DNA of 41,321 nucleotides from Bacteroidia bacterium. GTDB taxonomy: Bacteria; Bacteroidota; Bacteroidia; Bacteroidales; Dysgonomonadaceae. The stretch is from contig JAUNUM010000014.1 of NCBI GenBank assembly GCA_030538215.1, positions 1 through 41,321 of the forward strand. Direction: 5' to 3'. The notes under the pieces are model-generated. The model was not told the DNA's origin, did not search any database, and saw nothing but the letters and a program-made list of their open reading frames with translations. This document shows, one piece after another, positions 33,959 to 41,321 of the stretch (its first letter is position 1; every line of letters begins with the position of its first letter). A program made the translations under genes and the position numbers.

Positions 33959-34129
33959 TCTCTCTTGTTTTTAAATTGATATTAAAATTACTTATTGATA
34001 TATAGGCAGATGTATTATGCTACATCTGTTTTTCATTAAATTAGCAGATAAAAATTAATAAAGTACATTATTATTCTTTTGAGCAATTAATCACTGTAAA
34101 TTCAATTACTAAATGCAACTAAATATCAT

Positions 34130-34235
34130 TGCCACGCCTGTGCCTTTGAGGGACAGAGCCCCAACGATATTTGTAGCTCGTAAAGATTGTTCCGTAAACG
34201 ACCGTGCGTAGCACCGAAATATGTTAGGACACTTT
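34130..34235. repeat. Putative intergenic repeat element in the susC leader
   Basis: A GC-richer block sits in very AT-rich DNA. It contains CCTGTGCC (34137-34144) facing GGACAGAG (34151-34158), a short imperfect hairpin. ATATTTGTAGCTCG (34168-34181) is faced by CGTAGCACCGAAATAT (34207-34222), an imperfect inverted pair. The wording resembles the ATATTTC-GTAGC-type interspersed intergenic repeats I recall from Bacteroidota genomes, but I cannot verify copies in this genome. Confidence 0.4.
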
Positions 34236-34305
34236 GCACATATACATTCTATATTTTTCATGAATACAATACGCATTTAGTGTTATTTATACACATATAG
34301 TTATG

Positions 34306-34313
34306 CAAAGATA
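34306..34313 (-). promoter_or_regulatory. -7 box (TATCTTTG), candidate susC operon promoter
   Basis: The plus-strand CAAAGATA reads TATCTTTG on the minus strand, a good -7 match. It is about 348 bases before the susC ATG, implying a long leader. No TTTG is found at the -33 distance (the nearest is only 11 bases away). Confidence 0.4.
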
Positions 34314-34593
34314 TACAATATTTTCAAATATTTCACATTTATAAAAATAAATTATTTGAAAATTCAACAAAAAATGCTATAGCCCCAGAACATTTCAGCA
34401 GGATAAAAATAGTATTTTTAACACAACAAACAAAGAAGAATAGCTTTTTTGACTTTTTGTTCAGCTATTATCCGATTTTCAAACAAAGTGTATTTCAAAA
34501 TAACTCAAAAGAATTAACTAAAAGAGTCGTGACTTCTGCTATAATATTTTCTACAGAATAGAATAAAGTTCCAAGATGAGTAATTATCGAAAT

Positions 34594-34624
34594 TTTGAAC
34601 TCTCCCACTTAAGCTTTATCTTTG
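34594..34624 (+). promoter_or_regulatory. Promoter of the PhnA-like gene: TTTG-N19-TATCTTTG
   Basis: TTTG (34594-34597), a 19-base spacer and TATCTTTG (34617-34624) form a complete match to the Bacteroides promoter consensus. It is 24 bases before the ATG at 34649. Confidence 0.75.
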
Positions 34625-34648
34625 GAAAAAATTACAAAAAAAATTAAC

Positions 34649-34984
34649 ATGACACAAACCCCTAATTGCATTAAATGCCAAAGCGCAGTTACCTATTTTG
34701 ATGGTTCGTTATTTCATTGTACAGAATGCTTTCATGCATGGACACAAGAAGACATGGATGCTACTGAGGATTCGGCAAAAGTATTTGACAGCAACGGAAA
34801 TGAGCTTTTTGACGGCGATGATGTTACCGTGATAAAAGATCTGAAAGTAAAAGGTTCGTCAATGGTAGTCAAACGTGGAACTCGCGCACGCGGAATCCGA
34901 CTTTCGGCAGACGCCCCAACACATGTACAAGCCAAAGTTGACGGACAAACTATTTTTATTCTTACGGAATTTCTAAAGAAATAG
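34649..34984 (+). CDS. PhnA/YjdM-like zinc-ribbon protein
   Basis: This 111-residue cytoplasmic protein starts with a zinc ribbon (CIKCQSAVTYFDGSLFHCTEC, cysteines at about 7, 10, 25 and 28). The YjdM/PhnA C-terminal domain follows: VFDSNGNELFDGDDVTVIKDLKVKGSSMVVKRGTRARGIRL, ending in EFLKK. The family was named for alkylphosphonate utilisation, but that role is not supported for most members and no phosphonate genes lie nearby. The function is therefore effectively unknown. The ATG at 34649 is preferred: an in-frame TTG at 34622 is the end of the promoter box TATCTTTG. It is divergent from the PUL. Confidence 0.92.
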   Translation: MTQTPNCIKCQSAVTYFDGSLFHCTECFHAWTQEDMDATEDSAKVFDSNGNELFDGDDVTVIKDLKVKGSSMVVKRGTRARGIRLSADAPTHVQAKVDGQTIFILTEFLKK

Positions 34985-35067
34985 ATGATACACACCGCAT
35001 ATCTACAACTATCTGTGTAAAACAGCCGAATACTTTTTCGTCACACCTCTTTCTTAAAAATGTTTCG

Positions 35068-35075
35068 TACCTTTG
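35068..35075 (+). promoter_or_regulatory. -7 box (TACCTTTG) of fabD
   Basis: TACCTTTG matches TAnnTTTG and lies 118 bases before the ATG at 35194, giving a leader of about 110 bases. Confidence 0.5.
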
Positions 35076-35193
35076 CGGCTTCGAACAATTTCTTATTCAA
35101 GAACGTTTATTTACTTGAAAATTCAACAATCGAATCTATCAAGCTTAAACCGCATAAGAAACTGATTTAAAGTTAAATAATATATATATTTTT

Positions 35194-36075
35194 ATGAAAA
35201 GAGCATACGTATTTCCCGGACAAGGCGCACAATTTGTGGGTATGGGGAAAGATTTATACGAAACATCGCCTTTAGCGAAAGATTTATTTGAGAAAGCCAA
35301 TGAAATTTTGGGTTTTCGAATCACCGATCTGATGTTCAAAGGAACAGACGAAGACCTACGACAAACAAAAGTTACACAGCCCGCCATTTTTCTTCACTCT
35401 GTAATTCTTGCCAAAACTTTGGGAGATGATTTTAAACCCGATATGACCGCAGGTCACTCCCTTGGAGAGTTTTCAGCACTGGTTGCGGCTGGAGCATTAT
35501 CGTTTGAAGACGGGTTGAAATTGGTTTACAAACGTGCATTGGCCATGCAGAAAGCGTGCGAAATGAATCCATCTACCATGGCTGCCATATTAGCACTCCC
35601 CGATGAAAAAGTAGAAGAAATTTGTGCGACTATCAACGATGTTGTGGTTCCCGCCAATTACAACTGCCCGGGACAAATTGTTATTTCCGGCTCCATGAGC
35701 GGAATCGAAAAAGCATGTGAATTAATGAAAATCGCAGGAGCGAAACGAGCACTACCACTAAAAGTAGGTGGAGCTTTTCACTCTCCGCTGATGGAACCCG
35801 CACAAGTTGAACTTTCCGAAGCCATTGAAGCTACAAATATCTCAACGCCTATTTGCCCGGTATATCAAAACGTTTCAACCGTGGGCGAAACCGATCCTGC
35901 CGTTATCAAGAAAAATCTTGTTGCACAGCTCACTTCACCTGTGAAATGGACACAATCGGTTAAGCAAATGATCGCCGACGGCGCCACGGAATTTGTAGAA
36001 CTCGGTCCGGGTAATGTGCTGCAAGGATTAATTGCCAAAATAGATAATAGCGTGGCTGTTTCAGGCAAACAATAA
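35194..36075 (+). CDS. fabD: Malonyl-CoA:ACP transacylase FabD
   Basis: FabD moves malonyl from CoA to acyl carrier protein to supply chain extension in fatty acid synthesis; it is cytoplasmic. The 293-residue length is normal. The N-terminal VFPGQGAQFVGMG motif, the nucleophile Ser89 in AGHSLGEFSA and the catalytic His196 in GGAFHSPLM are all present, as is the late ELGPGNVL block. It is not clustered here with other fab genes. A hairpin of 13 bp with one mismatch (36083-36095 with 36110-36122) follows the stop but has no T-tract. The gene start is the first ATG, directly at the conserved FPGQG. Confidence 0.97.
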   Translation: MKRAYVFPGQGAQFVGMGKDLYETSPLAKDLFEKANEILGFRITDLMFKGTDEDLRQTKVTQPAIFLHSVILAKTLGDDFKPDMTAGHSLGEFSALVAAGALSFEDGLKLVYKRALAMQKACEMNPSTMAAILALPDEKVEEICATINDVVVPANYNCPGQIVISGSMSGIEKACELMKIAGAKRALPLKVGGAFHSPLMEPAQVELSEAIEATNISTPICPVYQNVSTVGETDPAVIKKNLVAQLTSPVKWTQSVKQMIADGATEFVELGPGNVLQGLIAKIDNSVAVSGKQ

Positions 36076-36166
36076 ACAGCAAAGAGCGCAGAGCAAAAAT
36101 AAATGCTTCTGCTCTCCGCTCTAATCCCAATGCTCAATGCAATTTAAATTTTCTTAGTAAAACTAA

Positions 36167-36198
36167 TTTGTTAAAATCGAAAATAGAAAATACATTTG
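36167..36198 (+). promoter_or_regulatory. Promoter of the DUF4919 gene: TTTG-N20-TACATTTG
   Basis: TTTG (36167-36170), 20 bases and TACATTTG (36191-36198) match the Bacteroides -33/-7 consensus. It is 27 bases before the ATG at 36226. Confidence 0.75.
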
Positions 36199-36225
36199 TC
36201 GCAGTATTAATTTAAAAAACGAAAA

Positions 36226-36924
36226 ATGAAAAAACTAACTATCATTACTCTACTTGCAGTTTTCAGTGTAACTCTTTTCGCACAATATGACGAACCAACC
36301 GCTCCCGATTATAAGTTAATTGAACGAAACATAAAAAACAGCTCATCCAATCTCAATTATTCCAATTTAATGGAGCGATATGAGTTGGGAGATTCCACGA
36401 TGACAATTGACGAAATGCGCCACCTCTATTTCGGCTATGTTTTTCAACCAACTTATAATCCGGTTGACACCTCGCAATACAATGCCAAAATGGCAACTGT
36501 TTTAAACAGACAGCATTTCTCAGAAGAAAACTACCAAGCAGTATTGCAATTTGCCGATTCATTGCTGACAGAAGATCCATTCAATATGCGTGCTTTAAGC
36601 GCTAAACTTTTAGTTTATGCACAAAAAAATAACGTGGATGCATACAAGAAAACTGCTCGAAAAAGAAATATCGTACAACGAGCTATTATCAGTTCGGGCG
36701 ATGGAATGGAGAAGTCAACAGCATACTATGTGATAAAAGTATCGCACGAATATGATCTGTTAGGCTTTTTGGGCTTCCAATTCGGCGGTCAAGATAAAAT
36801 AGAGAGAAATTGCAACTGCAACTCACTCACACTTGCACCCAATCGGTTTGGAGTAGATAAGATGTACTTCAATATTTCACCTACTTTCGATTATGCGAGA
36901 CGAAAAGGAGGTGGAAAGATTTAG
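36226..36924 (+). CDS. DUF4919-type exported protein
   Basis: This 232-residue protein has a signal peptide (MKKLTIITLLAVFSVTLFAQ). The helical domain includes MTIDEMRHLYFGYVFQPTYNP and a TPR-like middle (EENYQAVLQFADSLLTEDPFNMRALSAKLLVYAQK). It ends with a basic tail. It matches my recollection of the Bacteroidales DUF4919 family; the function is unknown and the location is probably periplasmic. It has a clean promoter and a strong terminator, so it is a single-gene unit. Confidence 0.8.
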   Translation: MKKLTIITLLAVFSVTLFAQYDEPTAPDYKLIERNIKNSSSNLNYSNLMERYELGDSTMTIDEMRHLYFGYVFQPTYNPVDTSQYNAKMATVLNRQHFSEENYQAVLQFADSLLTEDPFNMRALSAKLLVYAQKNNVDAYKKTARKRNIVQRAIISSGDGMEKSTAYYVIKVSHEYDLLGFLGFQFGGQDKIERNCNCNSLTLAPNRFGVDKMYFNISPTFDYARRKGGGKI

Positions 36925-36966
36925 AAGCAATTTCTTAATAAATCCGATTAAAGGAAAAAATAGCGG

Positions 36967-36999
36967 CACGGCAAAGATTAATTTCTTTGCCGTGTTTGT
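36967..36999 (+). terminator. Intrinsic terminator after the DUF4919 gene
   Basis: An 11-bp perfect stem, CACGGCAAAGA (36967-36977) and TCTTTGCCGTG (36984-36994), with a 6-base loop, is followed by TTTGTTTT. Confidence 0.85.
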
Positions 37000-37038
37000 T
37001 TTAATTCTTTATTCTCCGCCTGTTTCTTAAATAATTTT

Positions 37039-37046
37039 TATCTTTG
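37039..37046 (+). promoter_or_regulatory. -7 box (TATCTTTG) of the DUF4922 gene
   Basis: TATCTTTG matches TAnnTTTG and lies 21 bases before the ATG at 37068. The TTG at its end is in frame with the gene and is a false start. Confidence 0.55.
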
Positions 37047-37067
37047 TCTTGTATAAATGACTGCAAT

Positions 37068-37910
37068 ATGCAACTTCAACAAAAAATAGATCAACTGTTT
37101 ACTCAGCAACAAAATGATTGGGAACAGCTAAAAGTAGCTGTAGAGCAACTCAATCATGTAAAAGTAAAAGAGTTTAATTGGGGAAACGAGTTAAAAATTG
37201 ATGTTCAATTCAATTCGGCACGAATTATATCGGCTTCTGCCAAAGTGGATAAAAGCAGTATTGAGAAGCGTCCGTGTTTTTTGTGCGAAGAAAATCGGCC
37301 GAAAGTTCAATCGGGAATTTCGTTTCTCGATAAATACATTATTCTTGTCAATCCCTTTCCCATCTTGCCGAAGCATCTAACCATTCCATTGCATTCGCAC
37401 GTTCCGCAGCGTATTCGCAGAAAAGTGGGTGACATGCTTACACTCGCCGAGTTACTACCCGATTATATCATTTTTTATAACGGTCCAAAATGCGGAGCAT
37501 CAGCGCCCGATCACTTTCATTTGCAGGCAGGACTAAAATCACCTGTTCTGATGACCGGAGAAAATGAGCTTCGTTCTTGTTTAATAATCGAAAGCTCATC
37601 AAAACAAGAAGTTGAAGATCATTTCGAGGACGTTTATCAATACCTGCACAGTCGTCAACCCGACGAAGAAGAACCGTTGCTCAATCTTATTGCGTTTGTG
37701 GAAAACAATAAGTATATGTTACACATTTTTCCGCGAAAAGCGCATCGACCTAAACAGTTTTTTGAAGAAGGTAAGCGCCAACTACTCATTAGTCCTGGAG
37801 CAATTGATATGGCCGGACTTATCATTACCGCCCGCGAAGAAGATTTCGATAAAATCAAAAAAGAAGATATAGAAGACATTTACTCTCAAGTGTCGATGTC
37901 AATTATTTAA
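37068..37910 (+). CDS. DUF4922 (HIT-like) protein
   Basis: This 280-residue cytoplasmic protein has a CxxC pair in RPCFLCEENRP (about 73-76), then NPFPILPKHLTIPLHSH, and the HIT-type motif APDHFHLQAG (about 148-157), which gives a HxHxQ nucleotidyl-transfer site. This resembles the DUF4922 / GDP-L-galactose-phosphorylase-like branch of the HIT superfamily, whose members transfer or hydrolyse nucleotidyl groups. The substrate is unknown. The true start is the ATG at 37068, since the in-frame TTG at 37044 lies in the promoter box. It is followed after 73 bases by the Usp-like gene and then the TPR gene, all on the same strand. Confidence 0.85.
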   Translation: MQLQQKIDQLFTQQQNDWEQLKVAVEQLNHVKVKEFNWGNELKIDVQFNSARIISASAKVDKSSIEKRPCFLCEENRPKVQSGISFLDKYIILVNPFPILPKHLTIPLHSHVPQRIRRKVGDMLTLAELLPDYIIFYNGPKCGASAPDHFHLQAGLKSPVLMTGENELRSCLIIESSSKQEVEDHFEDVYQYLHSRQPDEEEPLLNLIAFVENNKYMLHIFPRKAHRPKQFFEEGKRQLLISPGAIDMAGLIITAREEDFDKIKKEDIEDIYSQVSMSII

Positions 37911-37924
37911 ATCACATCCTTAAA

Positions 37925-37970
37925 CTCTCCTTTAAGGGACCGTGTCCGACCACTGGCGGATTTAGGGGTA
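37925..37970. repeat. Repeat-like intergenic fragment upstream of the Usp-like gene
   Basis: The stretch contains CTCCTTTAAGGGACCGTGTCC and ends GGCGGATTTAGGGGTAA. It resembles the CTTTAGGGGATTTAGGGG-type interspersed sequences I recall in intergenic DNA of Bacteroidota. It lies exactly where the membrane half of an antiporter gene would be expected if the next gene is a detached tail. Copies elsewhere in the genome cannot be checked here. Confidence 0.35.
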
Positions 37971-37983
37971 AAAACATATTGGT

Positions 37984-38883
37984 ATGGAATTTGCAGATAT
38001 TCTATTGAAAAGGATTGAAGGAGAAAATGAATTAAAAAGACCCGTGAATGCTCTTATCTGTTTCTCTAAAGTGAAAACAGCAAAAGCATTGGGAGCGCTC
38101 ATTAGCAAAATGGTTCGATTCAAGCCCGACAAATCATCCATCACATTATTAAATTTGATTGATGCGGAACAAGCTAAGCAAATTCAAGATGAAAATGTTT
38201 ATAAATCCGATTTGTTCTCTGATATTATTCAATTAAGCGAAGCAAACAAACCATCTATTCGCACGTTTGTAAAGCAGTCTGACAACTATGTGGACGACAT
38301 CTTACATACTGCCGAAGAATATGACTGCAACCTCGTTTTATTGGGAATGGGGAGTTCTGTTTTTAACTCCACACTTTGGAGTAAATATCTCCAATTGAAA
38401 GATGAAACTGTGCAAAGCGAAGTTGATTATCATCAGCAATTGGGTGAAAAAGTAGCAACTTCATTGAATAACGTATCCACACTGTTGGCTCGAAACAAAC
38501 TTTCAACAGGAATATTCGTAGAAAACAATTATTCCGATGCCAATAATATTTTCGTGCCCATTCTCAATAAAGAAGATACTTTTTCATTTCCCTATTTTTA
38601 TCAAATGGCAAAGAATCAAGATGTAACAGTAACCGTGTGGGATGCCATTGGGCTTGTAGAAACCGATCAAAAGTTTCAAAAACTATTTCAATTCATCCAC
38701 AAAAAAACCGATGGACGAGTGAAGTTATGGAACAATAATAAAAAAATTGAACTTAGCTTCATAGAGCAGCAAGATCTGATGATAATCGGACTCAACGGTT
38801 GGGAAAAACTTATCAGTTCGGCACTTTCGTGGATTCATCATCTTCCTTCAGTCTTAATTATCAAAGATAATAAACAGGCATAA
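37984..38883 (+). CDS. Tandem Usp-like protein resembling the detached C-terminal tail of a CPA2 cation:proton antiporter
   Basis: This 299-residue soluble protein has no membrane helix. Residues about 20-125 form a first Usp-like alpha/beta domain (RPVNALICFSKVKTAKALGALI, ending EEYDCNLVLLGMGSSVF). Residues about 170-299 form a second (NIFVPILNKEDTFSFPYFYQ... to LPSVLIIKDNKQA). This matches, from memory, the cytoplasmic tail of Bacteroides sodium/proton antiporters, where it follows about 400 residues of membrane domain that are absent here. An in-frame TAA at 37969 shows the frame does not extend upstream. It is two bases from the TPR gene, so it is cotranscribed and apparently still expressed. 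It may be a stand-alone nucleotide-binding regulator or a remnant. Confidence 0.75.
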   Translation: MEFADILLKRIEGENELKRPVNALICFSKVKTAKALGALISKMVRFKPDKSSITLLNLIDAEQAKQIQDENVYKSDLFSDIIQLSEANKPSIRTFVKQSDNYVDDILHTAEEYDCNLVLLGMGSSVFNSTLWSKYLQLKDETVQSEVDYHQQLGEKVATSLNNVSTLLARNKLSTGIFVENNYSDANNIFVPILNKEDTFSFPYFYQMAKNQDVTVTVWDAIGLVETDQKFQKLFQFIHKKTDGRVKLWNNNKKIELSFIEQQDLMIIGLNGWEKLISSALSWIHHLPSVLIIKDNKQA

Positions 38884-38885
38884 TA

Positions 38886-41099
38886 ATGAACTTGAACGAA
38901 GCAACAAAAAGACACTCCCAAATATTGATTTTCATTGAAAATAATCGGTTGAAAGATGCTTTTGATAACCTGAAACAATGGGCAGTCGATCAGCAAAACT
39001 GGACTGTATCAGAGAAAATATCACAACTCGAAACCAACTATAAGTACATGATTCACTACCTTGTTGAAGGCAACAAAGATCCTGAACAACAAAGGGTTTA
39101 CAATCATTTAGTTCACGATATTTACTCGCTAACGGACGATTTGCTGGAACAATTGCAAAACCGTGATAGCTCTTCCATTTTTTTCGAAAAAGCACGCATG
39201 GCAAACGTGCGACAACCTTTATCCATTACAGAATATCAGGATATTATTTCTCGCCAAATCGATACTCTTTCGGTAATAGACCTTTTGCCCGATAATGAGG
39301 AAAAGCAAAGTCGTACCAAGCAAAATATCATTGAACAAGAACACACTACACAAGATCTCTTTTACACCATTTTTTCCTCGCCACGAGCAAAAGAAGAGCA
39401 AATTAATTCGTATAATGAGTTTATCAGCAATACCGGCATACCGGTTCAGGTTAAGAGCACACTTATTTCTGCTCTCACACTGAACGTATTACAACGTTTC
39501 GATCAAAAAAAAGTAGAATTTCTGCTTGATACTTGCAATCACGCTGATTCTGAAATTTCGTTGAGAGCCACGGTTAGCATTGTACCTATTTTTAGACAAT
39601 ACAATAATCGGTGGAAATATTATCCCGAAATTATCGGTAGATTATCGGTAATGGCAGACGATGGAGCTTTTGCACGTAGGCTGATGGCGGTAATCATACA
39701 ATTTATTCAGGCGCACGAAACCGAAAAAATCACCAAAAAGCTCACCGAAGAAATCATCCCCGAAATGATGAAACTAAGCCCAATGATTGGAAAGAAAATA
39801 AATCTTGAAGAATGGATGGGCGAAAGTGGATTGGATGAAAAGAATCCTGAATGGCAAAAAATTTTAGACGAAGCCGGATTAACCGATAAACTACAAGAAT
39901 TTACCGATATGCAACTGGGCGGAGCCGATGTATTTCATTCCACTTTCTCCAATCTGAAAAATTATCCGTTTTTCAACGAAATGAGCAACTGGTTTTTGCC
40001 GTTTGACAAGAAACACAGTTCGTTGCAGCAATTATTTTCAGATAAATCGGAAGGCGACAACCTGCTTACTGCCATGCTCAATACACCTATGATTTGCAAT
40101 TCCGATAAATATTCGTTCTGTTTCAGCATGATGGTTATGCCGGAACAATATCGCAAAATGATGATCTCGCAACTGGGTGCCGAAAGCGATGAACTAAAAA
40201 AAATGACAGAAGAAGAACTTGTTCTCAACCCATATCAAAAAGAGGAAACCATCTGTAAACAATATATTCAAGATTTATACCGATTTTTCAAACTCTATCC
40301 GCGTAAAACCGATTTTGTAGATATTTTCAGTTCACCGCTCAATTATCATCAACTTCAACCATTCAAACCAATTGTTTCTGAAGTAAAAAACTTAGAACGC
40401 ATCGCATTATACTACTTCGAGAAAAACAATTTCGCCGAAGCGCTTGATGCCTATCTGATGCTTATCGAAAAAGGAAGTCAAACAAGTGAAACTTGGCAAA
40501 AAATTGGCTATTGCCACCAAATGTTGGGCAATGTGAAAGCTGCATTGGATGCATATTTGAAAGCCGATTTAATGGACGAAAACAACACTTGGGTATTGCG
40601 CCGCATAGCCAACTGTTATCGTTTACTTAAAGAACCGGAAAGTGCGTTACAGTATTATCGACGGTTGGAACAACTCAAACCCGATGACCTGAATATTCAG
40701 CTCAATTTAGGTCACTGTTTTTTGGAACTCGATGAATACTCCGAAGCCCTGAATTATTACTTTAAGGTAGATTTACTCAGTCCCGATAACGCTCGTGCGT
40801 GGCGTTCCATCGCGTGGTGCGCGTTTTTATCGAGAAAATTCGATGTAGCACAACGATATTATGCACAAATCATGGAGAACCAGCCCAATGCACACGATTT
40901 CCTCAATGCCGGACACGTGGAGTTTTGTCTTGCCAATACCAAAAAAGCAGTTGAGATGTATGTCAATGCCGTGAAATCGGCAGGCAATTTCAACGCTTTT
41001 AAATCAATGTTCGATGAAGATTTGGATGAACTCCGAGAAGCGGGAATTGATATGGATATCCTACCCATTATTTTGGATAAGGTGCGGTATGATGGGTGA
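38886..41099 (+). CDS. Large TPR-repeat protein
   Basis: This 737-residue cytoplasmic-looking protein has no signal peptide. The first 480 residues are helical, with HEAT-like stretches (for example VEFLLDTCNHADSEISLRATVSIV) and no family I recognise. Residues about 500-700 hold at least five TPR units: IALYYFEKNNFAEALDAYLML, WQKIGYCHQMLGNVKAALDAY, LRRIANCYRLLKEPESALQYY, LNLGHCFLELDEYSEALNYYF and WRSIAWCAFLSRKFDVAQRYY. It probably scaffolds a protein complex. It follows the Usp-like gene by two bases and may act with it and the DUF4922 protein. It ends convergent to an rRNA operon. Confidence 0.88.
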   Translation: MNLNEATKRHSQILIFIENNRLKDAFDNLKQWAVDQQNWTVSEKISQLETNYKYMIHYLVEGNKDPEQQRVYNHLVHDIYSLTDDLLEQLQNRDSSSIFFEKARMANVRQPLSITEYQDIISRQIDTLSVIDLLPDNEEKQSRTKQNIIEQEHTTQDLFYTIFSSPRAKEEQINSYNEFISNTGIPVQVKSTLISALTLNVLQRFDQKKVEFLLDTCNHADSEISLRATVSIVPIFRQYNNRWKYYPEIIGRLSVMADDGAFARRLMAVIIQFIQAHETEKITKKLTEEIIPEMMKLSPMIGKKINLEEWMGESGLDEKNPEWQKILDEAGLTDKLQEFTDMQLGGADVFHSTFSNLKNYPFFNEMSNWFLPFDKKHSSLQQLFSDKSEGDNLLTAMLNTPMICNSDKYSFCFSMMVMPEQYRKMMISQLGAESDELKKMTEEELVLNPYQKEETICKQYIQDLYRFFKLYPRKTDFVDIFSSPLNYHQLQPFKPIVSEVKNLERIALYYFEKNNFAEALDAYLMLIEKGSQTSETWQKIGYCHQMLGNVKAALDAYLKADLMDENNTWVLRRIANCYRLLKEPESALQYYRRLEQLKPDDLNIQLNLGHCFLELDEYSEALNYYFKVDLLSPDNARAWRSIAWCAFLSRKFDVAQRYYAQIMENQPNAHDFLNAGHVEFCLANTKKAVEMYVNAVKSAGNFNAFKSMFDEDLDELREAGIDMDILPIILDKVRYDG

Positions 41100-41244
41100 T
41101 GCTGGGTATCCGATGACGAATTACTAATTCGGTTTACAAAAGAATATTTTCCACCAACCCTAAAAGAACTATTCTTGCCCTCTCGAAAACTCCGTCGGCA
41201 TAAAAAACATTCACCACAATAAAAGGATTAGCCTTAAAATACAA

Positions 41245-41274
41245 AAAGCCCCGAACATTTCTGTTCGAGGCTTT
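41245..41274 (-). terminator. Terminator of the rRNA operon
   Basis: On the minus strand AAAGCCTCGAACA pairs with TGTTCGGGGCTTT (13 bp, one U-G pair) around a GAAA tetraloop, followed by TTGTATTTT. It lies about 10 bases after the 5S 3' end. Confidence 0.9.
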
Positions 41275-41284
41275 AATAAAGTTC

Positions 41285-41321
41285 GGCGGCTACCTACTCT
41301 CCCACTTTGTGTGCAGTACCA
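41285..41321 (-). rRNA. rrf: 5S ribosomal RNA, 3' end only
   Basis: Read on the minus strand, the last 37 bases contain TGGTACTGCACACAAAGTGG, GAGAGTAGGTAGCCGCC, the conserved 3' arm of bacterial 5S rRNA (helices IV and I). The rest of 5S and the upstream 23S and 16S genes lie beyond base 41321. The 3' boundary near 41285 is approximate. Confidence 0.93.

Larger units (their letters stand above)
33959..34648. other. Long divergent intergenic region with susC leader, repeat-like element and promoters
   Basis: This 690-base gap lies between divergent susC and the PhnA-like gene. It contains a minus-strand -7 box at 34306 (giving susC an untranslated leader of about 340 bases), a GC-richer repeat-like stretch at 34130-34235, and the PhnA promoter at 34594-34624. 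I saw no protein-coding frame in it. Bacteroides PULs are known to carry antisense small RNAs near the susC start; I cannot recognise one here. Confidence 0.5.

Noticed and set aside
36083-36122. Hairpin after fabD as a terminator
   Set aside because: The 13-bp stem has one internal mismatch and no T-tract follows on either strand, so termination is not supported; it is noted only under fabD.
1-41321. CRISPR array, tRNA, insertion sequence, prophage or toxin-antitoxin system
   Set aside because: No regularly spaced direct repeats of CRISPR type, no tRNA-like cloverleaf noticed, and no transposase, integrase, phage or TA-like protein among the frames.

Overview
This AT-rich window comes from a chromosome of the phylum Bacteroidota, most likely order Bacteroidales. 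The evidence is a SusC/SusD pair with a glycoside hydrolase, the conserved run bamD - rpoZ - DUF4293, several Bacteroidales-type families (DUF4919, DUF4922, DUF4923, DUF3316, DUF5686), a Bacteroidota-type topoisomerase IV subunit A, and many Bacteroides-type promoters with a TAnnTTTG -7 box. No CRISPR array, tRNA, transposase, integrase or prophage was recognised. At the right edge the window enters the 3' end of a 5S rRNA on the minus strand, so an rRNA operon lies just outside.

Layout. 1-2.4 kb: a partial outer-membrane barrel, an unknown lipoprotein and queF. 2.4-7.4 kb: a GH16 glucanase lipoprotein, a DUF3316 barrel followed after 1 nt by a MalY/PatB-type C-S lyase, a SlyD-like prolyl isomerase and aroC. 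7.4-10 kb: parC, split by an apparent frameshift. 10.3-12.9 kb: an M48 lipoprotein peptidase and aspA. 13-17.6 kb (minus strand): DUF4293, rpoZ, bamD, a GH3-type adenylating enzyme, a DUF4923 protein and a Crp/Fnr regulator. 17.9-22 kb: a DUF5686 barrel, then on the minus strand a 52-aa small membrane-type protein and a sulfide:quinone-reductase-like flavoprotein, separated by an unusual 10-bp-phased inverted repeat array. 22-24.4 kb: a PadR regulator translationally coupled to a two-PspC-domain membrane protein. 24.7-27.6 kb: an M23 peptidase with two tandem palindromes in its leader, and pncB. 27.8-34 kb: a compact polysaccharide utilisation locus (SusC, SusD, GH16), probably for a beta-glucan. 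34.6-41.1 kb: a PhnA/YjdM-like protein, fabD, a DUF4919 protein, a DUF4922 (HIT-like) protein, a Usp-like protein that looks like the detached tail of a cation:proton antiporter, and a large TPR protein.

How the genes work together. Most of the window is housekeeping: queuosine (queF), chorismate (aroC), NAD salvage (pncB), fatty acid initiation (fabD), DNA topology (parC), outer-membrane assembly (bamD) and cell-wall hydrolysis (M23). The accessory part is the PUL: SusCD would capture and import oligosaccharides released at the surface by the GH16 lipoprotein. A strong terminator between susD and the GH16 gene probably lowers enzyme expression relative to the transporter. No PUL regulator is encoded beside it.

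The observations most worth checking are the phased decamer array next to the SQR-like gene and its small partner, the twin palindromes before the M23 gene, the parC frameshift, and the antiporter tail without its membrane domain. Four genes have misleading in-frame TTG starts that are really the last three bases of a -7 promoter box; their starts were moved to the downstream ATG.
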